The notes under the pieces are model-generated. The model did no database searches, had not been told where the DNA came from, and saw nothing but the letters and a program-made list of their open reading frames with translations. A program made the position numbers and the translations under genes. 9,573 bases of DNA from Thermoplasmata archaeon (GTDB lineage Archaea; Thermoplasmatota; Thermoplasmata; Lutacidiplasmatales; UBA184). Below, one piece after another: positions 6,240-9,573 of this stretch. Every line of letters begins with the position of its first letter. Within the stretch, counting starts at the first letter, position 1. The stretch lies in NCBI GenBank assembly GCA_030042955.1, contig JASHYQ010000037.1, forward strand, positions 1 to 9,573, written 5' to 3'.

Positions 6240-7003
6240 CCGGCCCTTCTCGCCCCGGCCGGGTCGAGCGGTACCTGCTCGAGCAGATGGCGGGCGGACC
6301 GGTCCATCTGACGCTCATCGACCCGGATAAGTCCCCCGGCGCGGCCGCTGCCCGCACCGCGAAGGGGGCCGTCGAGGCGGGAAGCCACCTGATCCTGCTC
6401 GGCGGCTCGACGGGGATCACGCCCCAGGTCATGGGCGCCGCGGCGACCGCCGTGAAGGGAGCGGTCCGGGTCCCGGTGGTGATCTTTCCCGAGGGGCCCG
6501 ATTCGCTCGCGCGTGAGGCCGACGCGGTGCTCTTCATGAGCCTGCTCAACTCGCGACGCCTCGACCTAGTGGTCCGCGCCCACGCCCTCGCGGCCCCGCT
6601 GGTCCGGCACCTCGGCCTCGAGCCGATCCCGCTCGGCTACCTCGTCGTCGCCCCCGGCATGCGAGTGGGGGAGGTCGGCGAGGTCGACGTCATCCGTCGC
6701 GACGACACGAACGGCGCGGTCGGGTTCGCCCTCGCCGCCGAGTACCTCGGCATGCGATTCCTGTACCTGGAAGCGGGCTCGGGCGCGCCCGCTCCCGTGC
6801 CGGCCCCCCTCGTCAAGGCCGTGCGCGAGGTCGTCTCGATCCCCCTGATCGTCGGCGGCGGGATCCGGAACGCGTCGGACGCGGCCGCGTTGCTCGACGC
6901 CGGCGCCGATGCGCTCGTCACGGGGACGATCACCGAAGAGGAGGGACTCGGGGCCGCCTTCCGGGGGATTCTCGAGGAGGTGCGCCACCGCCGTGCCCGA
7001 TAA
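6236..7003 (+). CDS. Geranylgeranylglyceryl phosphate (GGGP) synthase
   Basis: A 255-residue TIM-barrel prenyltransferase that joins geranylgeranyl diphosphate to sn-glycerol-1-phosphate, the committed step of archaeal ether lipids. Family motifs are present in order: LIDPDK (27-32), GGSTG (56-60), ADAVLFMSLLNS (95-106), YLVVAPGMRVGEVG (135-148), YLEAGSGA (177-184), GGGIRN (207-212) and VTGT (228-231). The last three belong to the phosphate-binding side of the barrel. The family's usual LFPG is IFPEG here (F84-P-E-G87). The start is TTG 6236, overlapping the upstream TGA as TTGA. A GGTGG about 7 nt upstream may serve as a weak ribosome site. The next in-frame ATG (6287, residue 18) would remove the helix ERYLLEQ that precedes strand 1, so TTG fits better. 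The gene is translationally coupled to the DGGGP synthase and overlaps DUF2070 by 11 nt. Confidence 0.94.
   Translation: MTGPSRPGRVERYLLEQMAGGPVHLTLIDPDKSPGAAAARTAKGAVEAGSHLILLGGSTGITPQVMGAAATAVKGAVRVPVVIFPEGPDSLAREADAVLFMSLLNSRRLDLVVRAHALAAPLVRHLGLEPIPLGYLVVAPGMRVGEVGEVDVIRRDDTNGAVGFALAAEYLGMRFLYLEAGSGAPAPVPAPLVKAVREVVSIPLIVGGGIRNASDAAALLDAGADALVTGTITEEEGLGAAFRGILEEVRHRRAR
6976..6982 (+). promoter_or_regulatory. Strong Shine-Dalgarno of the DUF2070 gene
   Basis: GGAGGTG, a full match to the archaeal 16S tail complement, lies inside the end of the GGGP synthase gene, 10 nt before GTG 6993. It fixes the DUF2070 start at 6993 rather than at earlier in-frame codons such as ATG 6909. Confidence 0.75.
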
Positions 7004-8810
7004 CGCTCGCGACACCGACGGGCCCCCCGTCGCGGTCGAGCCCCACCGGCCCCGCTACCTCTTCCGAGCCCCGCCGACGCCCGTGAGCTTCGGCCTGATC
7101 GTGGTCCTGTGCGCGGTGCTCGCCGCGCTCGTCTTCGGGCTCCAGCCGACCACTTTCCTCGTCGCCTGGCTGGTGGTCTTTACGCTGCCCGCCGTGGTCG
7201 CGGCCGGTACCACCGGCGGCTTCGCGGCGGTGCTAGGCGGACGGTTCGAGTTCCACCGCGGGGCGTTCCTCTCCCTGACGGTCCTCCTCTTCCTCGCACC
7301 GATCGCGGCGGTCTGGCGCGTCGCCCTCTACCTGGCACCGGCCTCCACGCCCGGCGTCGCCCTCCTCGCGGCGTTCCTCGTCGGCCCGATGGTCTGGTTC
7401 CGCCACGCGAGCCTCTACGGAGTGTCGCGCGCCAGCCACCGGCGGAGCCTTCCCGCGTCGCTGATCCAGCCGGTCCTCTACTCCCTCCTCCTCTTCCTGA
7501 TCCTGCCGGTGACCGTCGTCGAGCTCGTCGTCCTGTTCCTCTGTGGGCTGATCGGCTTTGGCTGCGCGGTCGCCCTCCTGCGCGCGGCGGACCGCCCCCT
7601 TCAGCGAGAATTCCAGACCTCCGGGGTGAACCTGATCCGGCCGCTGCTCGACCACCTGGCGGACCGGGATGCGGCCGCCACCGGCGCGCTGGAGGGATTC
7701 TTCGCGAGGTTCTCCCAACCCGCGAACCTGCGGATCAGCCTGCTCGCGTTCTTCCGCCAAGGACGCGCCCATGCGACCGTCGCCCTTCCGACCGTCCATC
7801 CGGGACCCTTTGCTGCGCTCGGTGCCAGCGACCTTCCGCGGAAGCTCGCCGCCGAGCTTGGACCGACGGCCGGCACCGTCCTCACCCCCCATACCCCGTG
7901 CGACCACGACCTCGACCTGCCGTCGGGCGAGGAGGTCCACCGCGTGGGAGCCACCGCCCGCGAGGTACTCGCTTCCCTGCCCAGCGGGATGCCGCTTCGG
8001 GCGAGCCCGCTCGTCCGCCCCGACCCGACGAGCCTCGCCCGGGCCCAGCTCCTGGGGGACGTCGCGCTGGTCGTCGTCACCCAGGCCCCGGAGCCCACCG
8101 ACGACATCGCCTTCAGCGTCGCCGACCGGATCCTCCGGGAGGTCGAGATTGACGGAGGGCCGCGCGTGGCCCTCATCGACGCCCACAACTCCTACGTCGA
8201 GGGACGCGGCGACATCACGTACGGTACCCCGACCGCGGAGAAGCTGATCCGCGACACGCGGGCCGCGGTCCGAGCCGCCGTGGCGGCGGGACGCGACGGA
8301 CCGGTCGAGGCCGGCATCGGGGTGCGGGACGGCTACGATATCGGACGGGACGGGATCGGACCCCAAGGGATCCGGGCGCTCGTCCTCCGGGCCGCGGGCA
8401 CGACCACCGCCTACGTGCTGATCGACGGCAACAACCTCCTCCTCGGTCGTCGGGACCCGATCGTGCGGGCGCTCGAGCAGGCGGTCGACGTCGCCGAGGT
8501 GATGACGACGGACAACCACGTCGTCCATGAGGTCGACGGCGGGATCAATCCGGTCGGCGAGCGCCTCCCGACCGAGGCGCTCGTCCAGGGCGCCCTGGAG
8601 GCGGTCCGCGCCGCCCTGGCCGACCTCGGCCCGGTCGAGGTGCGGTTCGGGTCGCAGGAGGTCCCGGGCGTTCGCACCCTGGGGCCCGGGTTCACCGCAC
8701 GGCTTTTGACCTCTCTCGGGGACACGCTCGCCATGTTCCAGAACATGTTCGTCGCGACCTTCCTCCTCCTCCTCACCGGCTCGCTCGTGGTCGTCTACGC
8801 CTTCCGCTAG
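6993..8810 (+). CDS. DUF2070 family archaeal membrane protein
   Basis: A 605-residue protein starting at GTG 6993. Residues about 32-198 hold roughly six hydrophobic segments (for example 32-50, 55-72, 91-110, 116-136, 157-173, 176-197). A large hydrophilic domain covers about 205-580, and a single C-terminal membrane helix lies at about 585-603. The hydrophilic part carries conserved-looking His/Asp motifs: VHPGPF (268-273), PHTPCDHDLDLPSG (299-312), IDAHNS (395-400) and TTDNHVVHEVDGG (505-517). These resemble metal ligands of a hydrolase, but no function is established for the family as far as I know. The gene overlaps GGGP synthase by 11 nt and has a strong Shine-Dalgarno, so it belongs to the lipid operon. 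A role in membrane-lipid metabolism is inference from position only. The family name rests on motif memory. Confidence 0.85.
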   Translation: MPDNARDTDGPPVAVEPHRPRYLFRAPPTPVSFGLIVVLCAVLAALVFGLQPTTFLVAWLVVFTLPAVVAAGTTGGFAAVLGGRFEFHRGAFLSLTVLLFLAPIAAVWRVALYLAPASTPGVALLAAFLVGPMVWFRHASLYGVSRASHRRSLPASLIQPVLYSLLLFLILPVTVVELVVLFLCGLIGFGCAVALLRAADRPLQREFQTSGVNLIRPLLDHLADRDAAATGALEGFFARFSQPANLRISLLAFFRQGRAHATVALPTVHPGPFAALGASDLPRKLAAELGPTAGTVLTPHTPCDHDLDLPSGEEVHRVGATAREVLASLPSGMPLRASPLVRPDPTSLARAQLLGDVALVVVTQAPEPTDDIAFSVADRILREVEIDGGPRVALIDAHNSYVEGRGDITYGTPTAEKLIRDTRAAVRAAVAAGRDGPVEAGIGVRDGYDIGRDGIGPQGIRALVLRAAGTTTAYVLIDGNNLLLGRRDPIVRALEQAVDVAEVMTTDNHVVHEVDGGINPVGERLPTEALVQGALEAVRAALADLGPVEVRFGSQEVPGVRTLGPGFTARLLTSLGDTLAMFQNMFVATFLLLLTGSLVVVYAFR

Positions 8811-8816
8811 GGGGCT

Positions 8817-8820
8817 GGAG
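8817..8820 (+). promoter_or_regulatory. Shine-Dalgarno of the M20 gene
   Basis: GGAG lies 6 nt before ATG 8827, in the 16-nt gap after the DUF2070 stop. It supports the chosen start and cotranslation from the same message. Confidence 0.5.
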
Positions 8821-8826
8821 CGGACG

Positions 8827-9573
8827 ATGAGCGCCCCCACCGACGCTGCTCACCTGCTGGGGGAGGAGGGGCTGCGGCTCCTGACGCAGCTCGTCGCGAC
8901 GGCCCCGACGAACCTCGAGGACCCTGGTCATGGCCGGTGGGAGAAACCGAACTACCTCCGGGCGGTCGACGTGATCGTGCGGGCCGCCCGGGCGCGCGGA
9001 CTCGAGACCCGGATCTACGACCCGGTCACCGCGGGCGATACGTCGGAGGAGTGGCACGGCGTCACCCGACCGAACGTGATCGCCGACCTCCAGGTCGGAG
9101 CTCCCGAGACCGTCCTGATCCTCGCCCACTACGATGTCGTACCGGTGCCCACCGAGCAGCTCACCCGCTGGAAGAGCCCGCCGTACACGCTCACCGCGCG
9201 GTCCGACGGGCGGCTGTACGGGCGGGGGTCGAACGACGACCTGGGGAGCGGGGTCGTCGCCTCGCTGACAGCGCTCGGGCATCTCGCAGAGGGTCCGCCG
9301 GCCCCGAGGAACGTCCGCCTGCTCGCCTGCTGCGACGAGGAGACCACCGGTACCGGCGGCATCGAGGCGATGAAGCGCCACGATGCCTCGCTCCCCCCCG
9401 GGAGCCCCGAGCGGTTCATCGTCGGGGATGTCGTCCTGATCCCGGACGCGGGGCCGGAGACGGTCGCGGGCTCCAGCGGGGTCGCGTTCCTCGATGCCTC
9501 CTTCGACCGCCCGGTCGCACTTCGGGAAGCGACCGCCTTCGGGGACGTCCTCGTCGGCCTCCACGAGCTCGCG
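8827..9573 (+). CDS. M20 family zinc metallopeptidase / amidohydrolase (3' end missing)
   Basis: Residues 1-249 are visible and the frame stays open to the last base. The M20 (ArgE/DapE/CPG2-like) catalytic domain is clear. LILAHYDVVPV (98-107) carries the first zinc ligand H101 and the active-site D103. YGRGSNDDLGSG (131-142) carries the bridging aspartate, aligned as D137. ACCDEETTGTGG (167-178) carries the catalytic base and ligand E171-E172. LIPDAG (204-209) carries ligand D207. Two local variants are seen: HYD instead of the more usual HxD with T, and DDLG instead of DDKG. These enzymes cleave amide bonds, for example removing acyl groups from amino acids or releasing amino acids from small peptides. 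The substrate cannot be told because the lid domain is not visible. The gene lies 16 nt after DUF2070 with a Shine-Dalgarno, so it is probably the fourth gene of the operon. There is no signal peptide. Confidence 0.9.
   Translation, partial: MSAPTDAAHLLGEEGLRLLTQLVATAPTNLEDPGHGRWEKPNYLRAVDVIVRAARARGLETRIYDPVTAGDTSEEWHGVTRPNVIADLQVGAPETVLILAHYDVVPVPTEQLTRWKSPPYTLTARSDGRLYGRGSNDDLGSGVVASLTALGHLAEGPPAPRNVRLLACCDEETTGTGGIEAMKRHDASLPPGSPERFIVGDVVLIPDAGPETVAGSSGVAFLDASFDRPVALREATAFGDVLVGLHELA

Noticed and set aside
6909..6992. An N-terminal extension of 28 residues on the DUF2070 protein
   Set aside because: The extension lies within GGGP synthase, is Arg/Ser-rich, and has no ribosome site. GGAGGTG at 6976-6982 points to GTG 6993.
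7233..8840. A 535-codon open frame on the minus strand across DUF2070
   Set aside because: Its product is a low-complexity run of charged residues (E, D, R, G), typical of the antisense frame of a GC-rich gene. The plus-strand frame has membrane helices and family motifs.
8773..9564. A 263-codon open frame on the minus strand across the M20 gene
   Set aside because: It shows no recognisable domain and lies opposite clear M20 motifs in the plus strand. It is a high-GC shadow frame.

Overview
The window looks like chromosomal DNA from a GC-rich archaeon. The evidence is two consecutive enzymes of archaeal ether-lipid synthesis (GGGP synthase and a UbiA-type DGGGP synthase), an archaeal-type D-aminoacyl-tRNA deacylase (DtdA), a DUF2070 membrane protein, and a GvpD/KaiC-like ATPase. 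Promoters have TATA-like boxes 25-28 bp before leaderless start codons. The combination and the very high G+C (by eye about two thirds or more, not counted) would fit an uncultured high-GC Thermoplasmata-type lineage. That placement is inference. No rRNA, tRNA, CRISPR array or insertion sequence was seen, and no gap between genes exceeds about 160 bp.

Layout. (1) 1-1446 (+): 3' part of a two-domain KaiC/GvpD-like RecA-superfamily ATPase, cut by the window start inside its first Walker A motif. (2) 1498-2355 (+): dtdA. (3) 2330-2578 (-): a small ribbon-helix-helix regulator whose 3' end overlaps the 3' end of dtdA. (4) 2646-3917 and 3910-5229 (-): an overlapping pair of M16 peptidase genes; the promoter-proximal one has a complete zinc site and the distal one has lost it. 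(5) 5230-5390: a divergent promoter region holding two TATA-like boxes and a 12-bp perfect palindrome. (6) 5391 to the window end (+): DGGGP synthase, GGGP synthase, a DUF2070 membrane protein and an M20 metallopeptidase (3' end cut), joined by a 4-nt overlap, an 11-nt overlap and a 16-nt gap.

How the genes fit together. The right-hand cluster carries out two successive steps of archaeal phospholipid core synthesis: geranylgeranyl transfer to glycerol-1-phosphate, then to GGGP. It also carries an uncharacterised membrane protein with conserved His/Asp motifs. The left-hand minus-strand pair looks like a two-subunit M16 protease with one catalytic and one non-catalytic subunit. Promoter-proximal genes appear leaderless, while genes inside operons have Shine-Dalgarno sequences or overlapping stop/start codons. 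I see no obvious new defence or mobile system. The main open questions are the DUF2070 protein beside the lipid genes, the GvpD-like ATPase with a dead second P-loop, and the RHH gene with a short palindrome at its own promoter.
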